Shown here: in pieces, positions 8,500 to 18,056 of the stretch | Position numbering within the stretch: the first letter of the stretch is position 1 | Layout: each line of letters starts with the position of its first letter | NCBI GenBank assembly: GCA_016845175.1 | Contig: JAERTD010000103.1 | Coordinates: 1 to 64,000, forward strand | Length of the DNA: 64,000 bases | DNA from: Bacteroidota bacterium | GTDB lineage: Bacteria > Bacteroidota > Bacteroidia > Bacteroidales > F082 | Reading direction: 5' to 3' | The notes under the pieces: model-generated | The model's input: only the letters and a program-made list of their open reading frames with translations | Told to the model about the DNA's origin: nothing | Database searches by the model: none | Position numbers and translations under genes: made by a program

Positions 8500-11400
8500 C
8501 TATGGCTTGAGTTTCACTTTTATAAAGACTGATTCGTAGGGAGCCAGTAGAATATCTTCTCCAAGTGATTTAATCTTTTTTCCAAGGGCATCAACAAGAA
8601 CATACTCACTGACCTTTTCCATAGGTAGCATTTGTTCCAGATCAACACTAGCGGCTTTACCCTCTGTTTCACGCATATGCAATAACAAACCACCATCATG
8701 ATCAGGCTGGCAACTGAGCAAAAGCACATGGGGATGGTCAACGGATAGCAAGCTGGCTGATTTTAGGTTCTGGGGCTGATTTCCCTGGGGCAAAACCCTG
8801 GTAAGAAATGGCATACTGGAAGCCCATCCAAACCTGTTGGCCTCCGCATTTGAAGTATTCTTCATGGAAGTAATTTCGTACTGCCATTTGAGTTCACCTT
8901 CCTGACTGGCTTTGAAATTGGTGGTCCAGTAGTTGTTTAATACCCAGGAATATATGTGGGATGTTTCTGGTTTGTGTTTGTAATAAAACCTTCCGGTATT
9001 TATATCGCCAAACTGCGCCAGAGGTATATCCATAGTGGAAAACACGATTTGATGTTCCTGATTTTTTACCACCGCAAAGTGCTGGATGGTATTCCAGTCT
9101 GAAGATGTTCCTTCCAATTGGTTCACTCCGGGTTCCACCATACCTCCCTGAGCTTCAAAGAGAATTTTCGCCTGAGGAAGATAGAAGGGAAAAGCCACAT
9201 AAACAGCCTCAGCAGAGGTCACTGGTAATTTGATCATATCATAGTGAAAGGCCATTCGCTTTTCTTTGTGATAAAGACGTATTTCCATATTGATCCCAGA
9301 GGCATCGGCACAATCAGGCATTTTTCCGTTGAGATACAAACTTTTCCAGATGGGTCCATCCTTCATTGAAACCAGACGTACTTCCTCCAATACGTTTCGT
9401 GTACCTTCCAGAGGTACATACACAGAATCAGTTTTACCGGAGGTATAGCGTTCCATCTGGTGTCGGTTATCCAGTGTTTCATAAATAAACTGACCTGCCT
9501 CGATGCTGTCTGAAGTATCCAGAAGGTTTAGGTCCAGTTCCTTATCGTAGATGGATACAATTCCCTTCGTTTGCTTATTAATTTGTATGGTGTAATAGGC
9601 ATTGGAAAACTCCAGCACAGGGTCTTCTTCCTGAGTTAGTGACCGTGTTTCTTCTAATAATTCGATGGCATAGGTTTTATAGCCCATGGGAGGTATATCT
9701 TCCACCCAAAGACCCCAATAAGTACCATCACTTCTGCTTTCCATGGCTTGTGCCTCAATAGTTTTCCCTTGGTTATCTCTTAATCTAAAAGCCACACCTT
9801 TTGGAAGGATTTCATGATCAATGAACAAACGTACCAAGCCTGAGCGCTTCCAGTTAAGCGTATTAAAAACCAACAAGCTTGGGTTGTTGGATTTGGGAAA
9901 ATAGGATTGGATAAATCCCATGGCTTTTTCCTTGAGCATCCGTGAGCGCATGACAGCATCCCAGGCATAGGATGATTTCTCAGCCCATTGCACCATGGAA
10001 TTCTCGGCATAGGGTGCACTAATACTTTCTGCAGCACCAAAAGTGTGCTCATTATAAAATAAGATGGCATCCTGAATGTGATGAATATCATGGTATAGGT
10101 CATGAGGCAAGTCTGCACCCATTAATCTGGCCATGGACAGCAGCCCCAGGTTGGCTGTTACATCCTCCTGGGTATTTCTAACTGCCTGGGTTTCCCTCAT
10201 GGCTGATCCAAATCCATCGGCCCACCAATCCGGCCATGCTTCTCTGTGAATCGGGATATCATCAGCATGGTTTTTCTCAAGATACTCCATAAATTCACTG
10301 GCAATGGCCAAGCGTATCCTGGGCCATTCGTATAATTCATTCCACTGTCTCACTACCTCACAAGCAATGGTTGATGGAGGTGAGTTGTCGGTTACATATC
10401 CCGAAAATTGGAAAGCTGTATGTGTGAAGGGATAGTTTTTTTCTTCCAGGTTTTTTAAATAATCTGCCAGACCCTTTTGAAATATGTTCACATCAGATGA
10501 AGTTAGCCCCAATACATTACCATGCATATAATGTTCTGATCGGTAGGCAAGCAAACGCTTTCCTGATGGTGATTCCCACCAAAAAGCTGTTGGCTTTTTA
10601 AAAGGGATCCTTGCCCGATGACCATGCTGACCCATCAACACATACTTAATTCCCGTATGCTGTGCATAGTCGGCCAGTGCCCATCCAATACCATTTACAT
10701 CATTCTGCATGAGGGTTTTAACCTCTATACCATTTTCCTTAAAGGTTCCCACTGGTTCCAATTGAGCCAACAGGCGACTTTCGTCATTGATCTCACTGTG
10801 ATTAAAAAACATACCTGTGACCTCAATTCTGCCTTCCTTTACTCGTTGGATCAATCTGTCGATCTGACTTTGAGGTCTGCTCTTCAAATATTCCCGTACT
10901 GGCCATGATGCCTCACAGGTCCAACGAAACTTGGCATTCTCCGGATAATCATCGGTCAGGTCACAATAATCAAGGGCATAGTCAATATACCGCAGATGCT
11001 CAGGCAGGATCTCTGTTTGTGGTCGGGTATAGCCAATGTCGGTATGTGAATGCTCCACCAGGTATACTGTCCATTCTTTAACAGCATCCACTTTGAGTTC
11101 TTTTTTTAAGGTTCTTTTTTTACCGATGCGGAGTTCAAAAACAGAGGATTCTTCATACAGTTGTTCTGGAACATACAATTCGAAAGAATTGGTACCTGGC
11201 AGTATTTCTATGGATTTTTTAATATCCATAAATTGAATAGTCCCTTTGGTTGCTGCACCCAAATAGGTCAGATCAGCACCGATGACATAATATGGCTGGC
11301 CATCTCTTTTAGCCACCAATTCCTTTTGCCAGACTTCAAACTTTTCTTCCAGGGCTTCTGTGAAACACATAAACCAAACATTGCTGCTGGATTTCTGACC

Positions 11401-11892
11401 ATCAACCCTGATAGTCACCGACTCACCCGGAATAATAAGTTCTCGAGGCAGGCTAAGGGTGGCAAATCCCATCTGGTCTTTGTGCTTATCAACTTTTGTA
11501 ACCTTAAAATCCAGTCGCGCTCCCGTAGTTGATACCACCGACCAATCCCGTGCATCATTGAAAATGGGGTTTGAAATGGAAAAAAGATGTTGCTTATTGA
11601 TGTATATCTTGAATTCACGAGGATCTGGAGTAACATCCATTCCATAGGCCCAGATAAAACGAATCTCTTTGGAATTAAAATCATCAGGAACCACTTCTGT
11701 TTCCCATTCAATGGCCTGATAATCTGCCTGAGCCCTTGAGAGCAATGAAGGACTGTTTTCACTAATGGGAGAATGATACTGGAACTTAAAGCCTGAAAGG
11801 GTTTTCTGATAGCCCTGAAACAATTCCACTTGCTGTGCCTGAGAAGATAAAAATCCAATAATTGTTGCTATTAGAAACAGGAGTTTTTTCAT
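8500..11892 (-). CDS. Secreted GH38 alpha-mannosidase
   Basis: This 1130-residue enzyme has a signal peptide (MKKLLFLIATIIGFLSSQAQ). A beta-sandwich of about 250 residues comes first. The GH38 catalytic domain follows: zinc site HSHTDIGYT (H283, D285), predicted nucleophile in LMQNDVNG (D398), and GQHGHRARIP with a further metal His. The large C-terminal beta-sandwich region is typical of the family. It should release alpha-mannose from the non-reducing end. It sits 8 bp downstream of the aldose epimerase gene and 49 bp upstream of the sulfatase, within one operon. Bacterial GH38 enzymes are often cytoplasmic or periplasmic; the clear signal peptide here favours export. Confidence 0.9.
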   Translation of the reverse strand: MKKLLFLIATIIGFLSSQAQQVELFQGYQKTLSGFKFQYHSPISENSPSLLSRAQADYQAIEWETEVVPDDFNSKEIRFIWAYGMDVTPDPREFKIYINKQHLFSISNPIFNDARDWSVVSTTGARLDFKVTKVDKHKDQMGFATLSLPRELIIPGESVTIRVDGQKSSSNVWFMCFTEALEEKFEVWQKELVAKRDGQPYYVIGADLTYLGAATKGTIQFMDIKKSIEILPGTNSFELYVPEQLYEESSVFELRIGKKRTLKKELKVDAVKEWTVYLVEHSHTDIGYTRPQTEILPEHLRYIDYALDYCDLTDDYPENAKFRWTCEASWPVREYLKSRPQSQIDRLIQRVKEGRIEVTGMFFNHSEINDESRLLAQLEPVGTFKENGIEVKTLMQNDVNGIGWALADYAQHTGIKYVLMGQHGHRARIPFKKPTAFWWESPSGKRLLAYRSEHYMHGNVLGLTSSDVNIFQKGLADYLKNLEEKNYPFTHTAFQFSGYVTDNSPPSTIACEVVRQWNELYEWPRIRLAIASEFMEYLEKNHADDIPIHREAWPDWWADGFGSAMRETQAVRNTQEDVTANLGLLSMARLMGADLPHDLYHDIHHIQDAILFYNEHTFGAAESISAPYAENSMVQWAEKSSYAWDAVMRSRMLKEKAMGFIQSYFPKSNNPSLLVFNTLNWKRSGLVRLFIDHEILPKGVAFRLRDNQGKTIEAQAMESRSDGTYWGLWVEDIPPMGYKTYAIELLEETRSLTQEEDPVLEFSNAYYTIQINKQTKGIVSIYDKELDLNLLDTSDSIEAGQFIYETLDNRHQMERYTSGKTDSVYVPLEGTRNVLEEVRLVSMKDGPIWKSLYLNGKMPDCADASGINMEIRLYHKEKRMAFHYDMIKLPVTSAEAVYVAFPFYLPQAKILFEAQGGMVEPGVNQLEGTSSDWNTIQHFAVVKNQEHQIVFSTMDIPLAQFGDINTGRFYYKHKPETSHIYSWVLNNYWTTNFKASQEGELKWQYEITSMKNTSNAEANRFGWASSMPFLTRVLPQGNQPQNLKSASLLSVDHPHVLLLSCQPDHDGGLLLHMRETEGKAASVDLEQMLPMEKVSEYVLVDALGKKIKSLGEDILLAPYESVFIKVKLKP

Positions 11893-11900
11893 GGTTTCAG

Positions 11901-12986
11901 CTATTTGTCAACAGAGAATTTATAAATACAGATGGATTGATAGGACTCTTCGGGTTTCAGCACAACTGAGGGAAAAGCGCTTTGATTGGGACTGTCGGGG
12001 TAGTGCTGTGTTTCCAAACAAAATGCGCCATGGCGCTCATAGGTTTTTCCTTGTTTGCCTATATCATTTCCAGCAAGCCAGTTGGCTCCGTAGAATTGGA
12101 TGCCCGGTTCGCTGGTAAACACTTCCATTACCCTGGAGGAGGAGGGCTCCAATACTTTTGCAGCATAGCTAAGTCCAGGTTCATCTTTTGTCAGTATCCA
12201 GTTGTGGTCATATCCATTCCCGTATTTCAACTGTTGGTGGTTCTCATTCATCCGGGCCCCCATGGCTTGTGGTTTACGGAAATCAAAGGGGGTATCGGCA
12301 ACACTTTTTAATGTTTGCGGAATTAAAAACTCATTCACCTCACAAAATGAGTCGGCATTAATATGCAAATGGTTTTCATATATGTTTCCTTCACCAGCAC
12401 CTTTGAGGTTAAAAAATGAATGGTGGGTTAGGTTCACCAGCGTTGTTTGATTGGTGGTGGCCTTATATTTAATGGCTAATTCATTGTCATCCGTCAAGGT
12501 ATAGGTCACCCATACTTTCAACTCACCCGGAAAGCCCTGGTCCATATTTGGGGATACCAAGGACAAAGTTACTGAGTGGGAATCCACTTCCTCTACATGC
12601 CATACCCTTGCATGGAATCCATCACTACCTCCATGGAGGTTGTTGGGACCATTGTTATTCTCCAGTTCAAATTCTTTTCCATCGAGATTAAAACGTGCAT
12701 TTGCAATACGGTTGGCATAACGACCCACTGTGGCACCGTAATAGGCTTCGTTGGCCATTTCATAATCCGTAGCCTTGTCAAAACCCAATACGATGTCTTT
12801 GGAATGGCCATGCTTATCCGGCGTAAAAAGACTCACCAGTCGGGCACCATAATTACTAAGCTGAGCCACCAAACCCTGTGCATTTTTCAAGGTGTACAGA
12901 TGGACTGCCTGCTTGTTGATTAAGCCTTTAAACTCTGTTTCAGAGATTGGGGTTGGCGCTTTGAATGGCTCTTGGGTTTTTGGCAT
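11901..12986 (-). CDS. galM: Aldose 1-epimerase (galactose mutarotase)
   Basis: It interconverts the alpha and beta anomers of hexoses, speeding entry into catabolism. The 361 residues cover the full fold. Family landmarks are GRYANRI (88-94), NNLHGG (115-120), the catalytic His in NLTHHSFFNL (H189), and the catalytic Glu in FCLETQHYPDSPN (E325). There is no signal peptide, so it is cytoplasmic, unlike the exported enzymes on either side. It is placed between two sulfatases (36 bp gap upstream) and the GH38 gene (8 bp gap downstream), which suggests that the glycan releases a hexose as well as fucose. Confidence 0.9.
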   Translation of the reverse strand: MPKTQEPFKAPTPISETEFKGLINKQAVHLYTLKNAQGLVAQLSNYGARLVSLFTPDKHGHSKDIVLGFDKATDYEMANEAYYGATVGRYANRIANARFNLDGKEFELENNNGPNNLHGGSDGFHARVWHVEEVDSHSVTLSLVSPNMDQGFPGELKVWVTYTLTDDNELAIKYKATTNQTTLVNLTHHSFFNLKGAGEGNIYENHLHINADSFCEVNEFLIPQTLKSVADTPFDFRKPQAMGARMNENHQQLKYGNGYDHNWILTKDEPGLSYAAKVLEPSSSRVMEVFTSEPGIQFYGANWLAGNDIGKQGKTYERHGAFCLETQHYPDSPNQSAFPSVVLKPEESYQSICIYKFSVDK

Positions 12987-13021
12987 AATTATTACTCATT
13001 ATTCTGTTTGTAAAAATAGCA

Positions 13022-14578
13022 TTAGTTGTCCAATCCCTTCAATTGAAACCTTTTTATGGGAGAAGATGCATGCTCATTTTTCATAATATCTTCCATTTGT
13101 TGTATAATCTCTGGATATTGAGCTGCTACATCTGTGGATTCTGTTATATCATTTTCAAGATGGTATAATTCAAGTTCCATATTCCCCTTTTGAATATTTT
13201 TGCGGATGGCCTTCCAGGGTCCCTTGCGTACAGCCTGTTGGCCTTGATAACCTGCAAATTCCCAATAGAGATAGGGATGCTCTTCCTGCTCCGAATTTTT
13301 TAATGTCGGCAAGAAGCTCAGGCCATCTGTTCTGAAGCTGTTCCTATTATTTGCTGCTTCTGCCAGCGTAGGCATGATATCCCAGAAAGCAGACACATGG
13401 TCTGATTGACTTCCTCCTTCAATCACAGCCGGCCAGGAGGCTATCATGGGTACCCGAATACCGCCTTCGTACAGATAGCCTTTGGTTCTTCCTGATTCAG
13501 TAACAAAAGGGTCCGCACTATTGAACCATTGGGTATCTGCATCCACATAGGTGGGCCCATTATCACTACTGAAAATAATCAGGGTGTTTTCATATAATCC
13601 CAATTCCTTGAGTTTTTCCACCATTTCCCCCACTTGCTCATCCAGATAGGATATCATGGCCGCATAAGCTGCCTTGGGATTTGGATGCGGATAATAGGAA
13701 GCTTTGAGAAGGGCTTCTTCCTCCCCAAACTTATCTGTATAATAATCAATCCATTGTTGTGGTGCCTGTAGAGGAAGATGAGGCAGAGGCGTAGCATAAA
13801 ACATGAAAAAATCCTCCTCTTTGTTCTTTTCAATAAACTCCAGCACCTTTTGCTGCATTAGTGTGGGTGCATATTCATCCAGTGTAAATCTGCTGTATGA
13901 TGATGGGTCTTCAGGATCATCGCCCTTTCGCAGGCCCAAATGTGGCTTAACGGTATCGTTGTTTATATAAAAGCGCTTTTCATTCTCATATAAATGTACC
14001 GGATAATAGGTATGGGCCTGCCGTTGGCAATTGTATCCAAAAAAGTAATCAAATCCCATATGGTTGGGGATGCTATGGGTATGGGGTGCTCCCAGTCCCC
14101 ATTTCCCCACCATAGCCGTGGTATACCCTGCCTGCTTTAACAAATGTGCCAGGGTAAATGTGGTATCCGGCATGGGGTACTGACCTTCCAAGGTAGAATC
14201 TGCAATCATATCCCGATAGCCCCATACATTTCCACGGGAACCCCATTCGTGGTTTGCCCTGACAAAAGCATGACCCGGATGCAAGCCAGTCAATAAATTG
14301 CATCTGGATGGAGCACATACCGGAGAACCGGCATAATGCTGGGTAAACCGCATGCCAGTGGCAGCCAACTTATCGATATTAGGTGTTTCTATTTTCTGCT
14401 GACCATAACATCCCAGTTCCCCATAACCCAAATCATCGGCCAAAATATAAATGATGTTTGGTCGATCAGGCTTCTGTTGTTGAACTGGCAGGCATGAGGC
14501 CATGAAAAGCAATACTGCAGCTAAAAACAGGAAGATTCTTCTCTGGTATTTGGTTATTTTTATAAAGCTTCTTTCCAT
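13022..14578 (-). CDS. Lipoprotein arylsulfatase-type sulfatase (S1 family)
   Basis: This is a 518-residue sulfatase with a lipoprotein signal ending at C29 (LLFMASC). The metal site is ILADDLGYGELG (45-56) and the formylglycine motif is C88-A-P-S-R92, followed by LLTG. GKWGLG, FSSDNGPT and EGGIRVPM complete the catalytic set. A C-terminal subdomain gives the usual ELYHLENDITESTD tail. Its start overlaps the end of the upstream sulfatase gene by 19 bp, so the two are probably translated in a coupled way. Both are single-domain enzymes, unlike the extended sulfatase at 6492-8450. The substrate cannot be assigned from sequence alone. Confidence 0.92.
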   Translation of the reverse strand: MERSFIKITKYQRRIFLFLAAVLLFMASCLPVQQQKPDRPNIIYILADDLGYGELGCYGQQKIETPNIDKLAATGMRFTQHYAGSPVCAPSRCNLLTGLHPGHAFVRANHEWGSRGNVWGYRDMIADSTLEGQYPMPDTTFTLAHLLKQAGYTTAMVGKWGLGAPHTHSIPNHMGFDYFFGYNCQRQAHTYYPVHLYENEKRFYINNDTVKPHLGLRKGDDPEDPSSYSRFTLDEYAPTLMQQKVLEFIEKNKEEDFFMFYATPLPHLPLQAPQQWIDYYTDKFGEEEALLKASYYPHPNPKAAYAAMISYLDEQVGEMVEKLKELGLYENTLIIFSSDNGPTYVDADTQWFNSADPFVTESGRTKGYLYEGGIRVPMIASWPAVIEGGSQSDHVSAFWDIMPTLAEAANNRNSFRTDGLSFLPTLKNSEQEEHPYLYWEFAGYQGQQAVRKGPWKAIRKNIQKGNMELELYHLENDITESTDVAAQYPEIIQQMEDIMKNEHASSPIKRFQLKGLDN

Positions 14579-16035
14579 CGCTCGTGAGCCTTTTTTAGTT
14601 GTTCCAATATTAGGGGATATTTATCTGCTAAGTTGGTGGTTTCCGCAGGATCCTCTTCAAGATTGTAAAGAAACTCACCCAATTCCACCTCCACCATTTC
14701 GTATGTTGCATTTCGGTCATCTGAGCTGGAAAAGTATTTCCATGGTCCGGCACGCACCGCTTGTTCATGCCCGGTATCCCAATAGAGGGTATCATGCTGG
14801 ATATCCCTGCTTTCACCCAGCAGTAGTGGACTTAAATCCATCCCATCGAGCTTTTCAGGTATGTTAACACCACTCAGTTGGCAGATGCTGGGCAGCACAT
14901 CCAGGGCGCTCACCACATTGTTTGTCAGCTGATCCTGAATGATTTTCCCGGGATAGCTTATGATCATCGGAACGCGAATGCCGCCTTCATAAAGTAAATA
15001 TTTGGAACCTCTGAGGGGATAATTATTGGCATATATGGGTGTGGATCCTCCATTATCACTGATATAGACTACAATAGTTTCAGAACCAAGTTCCTCTGTC
15101 TCCAGGCAATCTAATACCTGGCCTACGGCCTCATCCAAATAGTACAATTGGCCCAGGTAATGTGCTCGTCCCTCTGGATTGTTGGGCTTACGTCCTTTTT
15201 GATACCACTCATAATAATCTTCGGTTGCCGGATTCCAATCGTGGTAGCCCGTTAGCTTATGCTCTTCTAAATAGGATTCGGGCAACTGATGGGTGAAATT
15301 ATGAACCGCATTAAACGAAAGTTGCAGGTAAAAAGGTTGGTCTTGTTGCTTTTGGATAAAATCACAGGCTTGTTCAGCGAAAAGTTGGGTGCTAAATGCC
15401 AGAGTATCCACCAGGGAAGTATTATCCCAAAGGCCCTGCTGCCTTAGGCTCTGACCTTTTTTATTGTGAAGTCTTTTCTGCTGTTGAAAATCATCTTCCA
15501 ACTGTTGCTCGTGATTCAGATAGTGTTTTCTGGCTGATGTATGTCCGAAGAAATAATCAAATCCATGGTTTAAGGGAAATGACCGATGTGATGTATCCGA
15601 ATCATAGCTGCCATAATGCACTTTACCAATATAGGCCGTTTGATAGCCCGACTGTTTTAAGATTTCAGCCATTGTTTGGATGGCTGGTTGGTGAAGTCCT
15701 GGTCCTCCATACCATTTGGTGCCCCAGCGCTGTTGATAGCAGGCAGTTATTAGCCCCGCTCTGGATGGGCTGCAGATAGGAGATGTAGCATAGGCCTGAG
15801 TAAAACGCAGCCCCTTTTTTGCCAAACGATCGATATTGGGGGTATGCACATCTTCAGCTAAAGAAGTGCATGACATATCCGCATAACCCTGATCATCAAC
15901 TACGATCAGAATCACATTGGGTTGATTTCTCAATGAGGTGTCTACATGAATACAGGAAGTCAACAATACCACTATAGATGACAACCATACATACTCCCAT
16001 CGATTCTGAAGTAAAAAAGTTACTAATTCCCGCAT
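14560..16035 (-). CDS. Lipoprotein sulfatase (S1 family), first gene of the operon
   Basis: This 491-residue sulfatase leads the minus-strand operon that runs to 4239. The lipoprotein signal ends at C28 (VVLLTSC). Catalytic features are IVVDDQGYADMS (44-55), the formylglycine motif C88-S-P-S-R92, GKVHYG, ISDNGGST and EGGIRVPM. DDQGYAD with a C-S-P-S-R motif is common among polysaccharide sulfatases of Bacteroidota. It overlaps the next gene by 19 bp. Divergent transcription with the TPR lipoprotein gene at 16177 means the space between them must hold both promoters. Confidence 0.92.
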   Translation of the reverse strand: MRELVTFLLQNRWEYVWLSSIVVLLTSCIHVDTSLRNQPNVILIVVDDQGYADMSCTSLAEDVHTPNIDRLAKKGLRFTQAYATSPICSPSRAGLITACYQQRWGTKWYGGPGLHQPAIQTMAEILKQSGYQTAYIGKVHYGSYDSDTSHRSFPLNHGFDYFFGHTSARKHYLNHEQQLEDDFQQQKRLHNKKGQSLRQQGLWDNTSLVDTLAFSTQLFAEQACDFIQKQQDQPFYLQLSFNAVHNFTHQLPESYLEEHKLTGYHDWNPATEDYYEWYQKGRKPNNPEGRAHYLGQLYYLDEAVGQVLDCLETEELGSETIVVYISDNGGSTPIYANNYPLRGSKYLLYEGGIRVPMIISYPGKIIQDQLTNNVVSALDVLPSICQLSGVNIPEKLDGMDLSPLLLGESRDIQHDTLYWDTGHEQAVRAGPWKYFSSSDDRNATYEMVEVELGEFLYNLEEDPAETTNLADKYPLILEQLKKAHERWKEAL

Positions 16036-16046
16036 ATTAGCATGAC

Positions 16047-16060
16047 AGCCTATAAAGGCT
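16047..16060. repeat. Short inverted repeat in the sulfatase operon leader
   Basis: AGCCT-ATAA-AGGCT, a perfect 5-bp stem with a 4-nt loop, 12 bp upstream of the first sulfatase start codon. It could be a leader hairpin or a weak operator, or chance in an AT-rich spacer. Confidence 0.25.
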
Positions 16061-16112
16061 ATTTGTTGTAAAAATAAGTCATTTTCAGCTTGATCATTAC
16101 CAACAATGGTAG

Positions 16113-16144
16113 CTTGACAGTGTATGCTGAAAGTAGTATTTTTA
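16113..16144 (+). promoter_or_regulatory. Promoter of the TPR lipoprotein gene
   Basis: CTTG at 16113-16116, 20 nt spacer, TATTTTTA at 16137-16144. It matches the Bacteroidota -33/-7 pattern with one mismatch in each box and places the transcript start near 16151. It lies downstream of the first in-frame ATG (16090), which therefore cannot be the start if this promoter is used. Confidence 0.5.
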
Positions 16145-16176
16145 CCCTTTCAGGAAAATTACCTAAATCTACTACC

Positions 16177-17280
16177 ATGAAATTTAACTTTAGCCAATCC
16201 CTCAGTGGTTTCTTTATTGCGATAATAAGTGTGACTATAGCCTTAAATAGCTGTCAGACAATGGATGAAATGGAACATCCGGTTCAGGAAGCCTATGAAC
16301 TTCGCTTGGATGGCCAACTGGACTCTGCCATCATCATGCTTGAAGAACTTACAACTTCTGATCCCGACAATGCCTATGCCTTTTATGAACTGGCTCGTGC
16401 TACTCATCATATGGGATTGGGATCTCCTGCGGATATTATGACCGCCATGGAGTCTTCCAAGAACTATGTCAATCAAGCCCTGATGCTTGAACCTGAGAAC
16501 CCCATATTCCTTTATTATCAGAGCAGACTGGAGGGTCTTGATTTTTATGGGTCCTTACAAATGGGAAAAACCGATATGGACATACAACTCAGTGAGATGG
16601 AAGCCAGTGTTCAAAAATTTATTGAAGTTAAACCTTCATGCCTGGCACCCATACTTACCATGATTGAGATCTATGGTGGCCTACCTCCTGAAATGGGTGG
16701 AGACTCTGCCAAGGCTGCAACATATGCTAAAAAACTCGAGGGTAATGTAGAGTATGCTGCCCTTGCTGAAGAACTCATGATTACCGAAAATCCAAATTAT
16801 GCTGCTTACTGGAAGGCTTATGCAGACACCTATGATACCATTGTAAAATTTCAGGAAGCTTTAGGTAAGGCCTTTTTATGGGAGGATAATGTGGAGGCAG
16901 CGCGTGCCTCATTCGAAAAGGTATTTAAGATGGATGACTGCCAGTGTCGAAAAACCTTGTATCTGGATATTGGTCGCTATTATATGCTGATGGCCATGCA
17001 GGGACGTGCCCCCCTGGATACCGTAGCTCCATTGATTGAAGATGAATTCAATAAATTCCTCGCCACCAAAGCCAGTAAACCGCTTCGGGCATGGACCAAA
17101 GGTCAATTGGCTATGGTAAAAATGCATTCAGGTGATCAGGCTGCAGCCGATGCTTTAATTAAAGAAGCAGAGGCACTGGATCCTTACTATTCAAAGGCAT
17201 TTGGCTTACCCGATCGCCTGTTGTTCATCCCTCCCCATAAGTTTCTTTGTGAAGTCAATTATTATTTCAGACCCTTCTAA
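16177..17280 (+). CDS. TPR-containing lipoprotein of unknown function
   Basis: From the ATG at 16177 the protein has 367 residues and a lipoprotein signal ending at C26 (TIALNSC). The frame is open from 16090, but those 29 residues precede the signal peptide and lie upstream of the promoter. Helical repeats with TPR spacing follow, for example HPVQEAYELRLDGQLDSAI, EEL...DPDNAYAFYELARA and KNYVNQALMLEPENPIFLYY near the start, and DNVEAARASFEKVFKMD further on. It is probably a periplasm-facing scaffold that binds other proteins. No enzyme motif is visible. It stands alone, divergent from the sulfatase operon and about 136 bp before the methyltransferase gene. A role in the glycan system is possible by position only. 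Confidence 0.75.
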   Translation: MKFNFSQSLSGFFIAIISVTIALNSCQTMDEMEHPVQEAYELRLDGQLDSAIIMLEELTTSDPDNAYAFYELARATHHMGLGSPADIMTAMESSKNYVNQALMLEPENPIFLYYQSRLEGLDFYGSLQMGKTDMDIQLSEMEASVQKFIEVKPSCLAPILTMIEIYGGLPPEMGGDSAKAATYAKKLEGNVEYAALAEELMITENPNYAAYWKAYADTYDTIVKFQEALGKAFLWEDNVEAARASFEKVFKMDDCQCRKTLYLDIGRYYMLMAMQGRAPLDTVAPLIEDEFNKFLATKASKPLRAWTKGQLAMVKMHSGDQAAADALIKEAEALDPYYSKAFGLPDRLLFIPPHKFLCEVNYYFRPF

Positions 17281-17350
17281 ATCAGGAATGGAGATCTATT
17301 AATAGGCCTCATATGCTACTCCACATGGGTTGAGCATGGCTTTTGAAGTG

Positions 17351-17383
17351 ATTGCTCCCATCGGAATTATTGTAGTATTTTTG
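17351..17383 (+). promoter_or_regulatory. Promoter of the methyltransferase-regulator pair
   Basis: ATTG at 17351-17354, 21 nt spacer, then an exact TATTTTTG at 17376-17383. It predicts a transcript start near 17390, about 27 nt before the ATG at 17417. Confidence 0.55.
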
Positions 17384-17416
17384 AAGCACATCAATTGATA
17401 TTATTATTGGGGATAG

Positions 17417-18046
17417 ATGAGTGATAACTTACAAAAGCACTGGGATAATGTATATCTGAACAATGATAATGAGCAGCTGGGATGGTATGAAGCCACAGCC
17501 AAACCCTCATTGGACCTCATAGCCAAATGCCAGTTGGAACCCAATGCCCGACAACTACATGTGGGTGCCGGAACCACATTTCTCATTGATGAGTTATTGG
17601 AACAGGGATACTCCAGGCTGATAGTAAGCGACTTAAGCAGTTCTGCAATTGCTGCCCTATCCACACGACTGGGACCGAAGGCCAAATCCGTTCAGTTTGT
17701 TGCCGACGACCTTTGCTCACCTATGAAACTTAATCAGTTGCAAGCGGTGGATTTGTGGCATGATCGCGCAGTATTACACTTTTTCAATACTGATGAAGAA
17801 CAAAAGGCCTACTTCGATCTATTGCGATTGCTGGTGAAGCCCAAAGCCTATGTAATCATTGCAGTATTTAATCTCCAGGGCGCCAAATTATGCAGTGGCT
17901 TGCCTGTGTTTCGCTATAATGAAGAAATGTTGCAGGATCGACTAGGTCCTGGTTTTACACTGATTGAAGCCTTTGACCATAGCTACATCCAACCCTCAGG
18001 AAATACCAGGGAATTTGTTTATACACTTTTTCAACGGACAAACTAA
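17417..18046 (+). CDS. Class I SAM-dependent methyltransferase, thiopurine-methyltransferase-like
   Basis: This cytoplasmic enzyme has 209 residues. The opening QKHWDNVYLNND...LGWYE is typical of a small family around thiopurine or TehB-like methyltransferases. SAM-binding motif I is present in a weakened form (LHVGAGTT), and the later DLWHDRAVLHFF matches the D-x-W-D-R-A motif of the family. The C-terminal sheet ends in EFVYTLFQR. The regulator gene begins 10 bp after the stop, so the two probably share one mRNA. The substrate is unknown; detoxification of small thiol, selenium or tellurium compounds is a common suggestion for relatives but is not shown here. Confidence 0.82.
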   Translation: MSDNLQKHWDNVYLNNDNEQLGWYEATAKPSLDLIAKCQLEPNARQLHVGAGTTFLIDELLEQGYSRLIVSDLSSSAIAALSTRLGPKAKSVQFVADDLCSPMKLNQLQAVDLWHDRAVLHFFNTDEEQKAYFDLLRLLVKPKAYVIIAVFNLQGAKLCSGLPVFRYNEEMLQDRLGPGFTLIEAFDHSYIQPSGNTREFVYTLFQRTN

Positions 18047-18056
18047 TTTCGGAATT

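Noticed and set aside
17964-18056. N-terminal extension of the TPR regulator from the ATG at 17964
   Set aside because: It would lie inside the methyltransferase gene in another frame and put 31 unrelated residues before the signal peptide.
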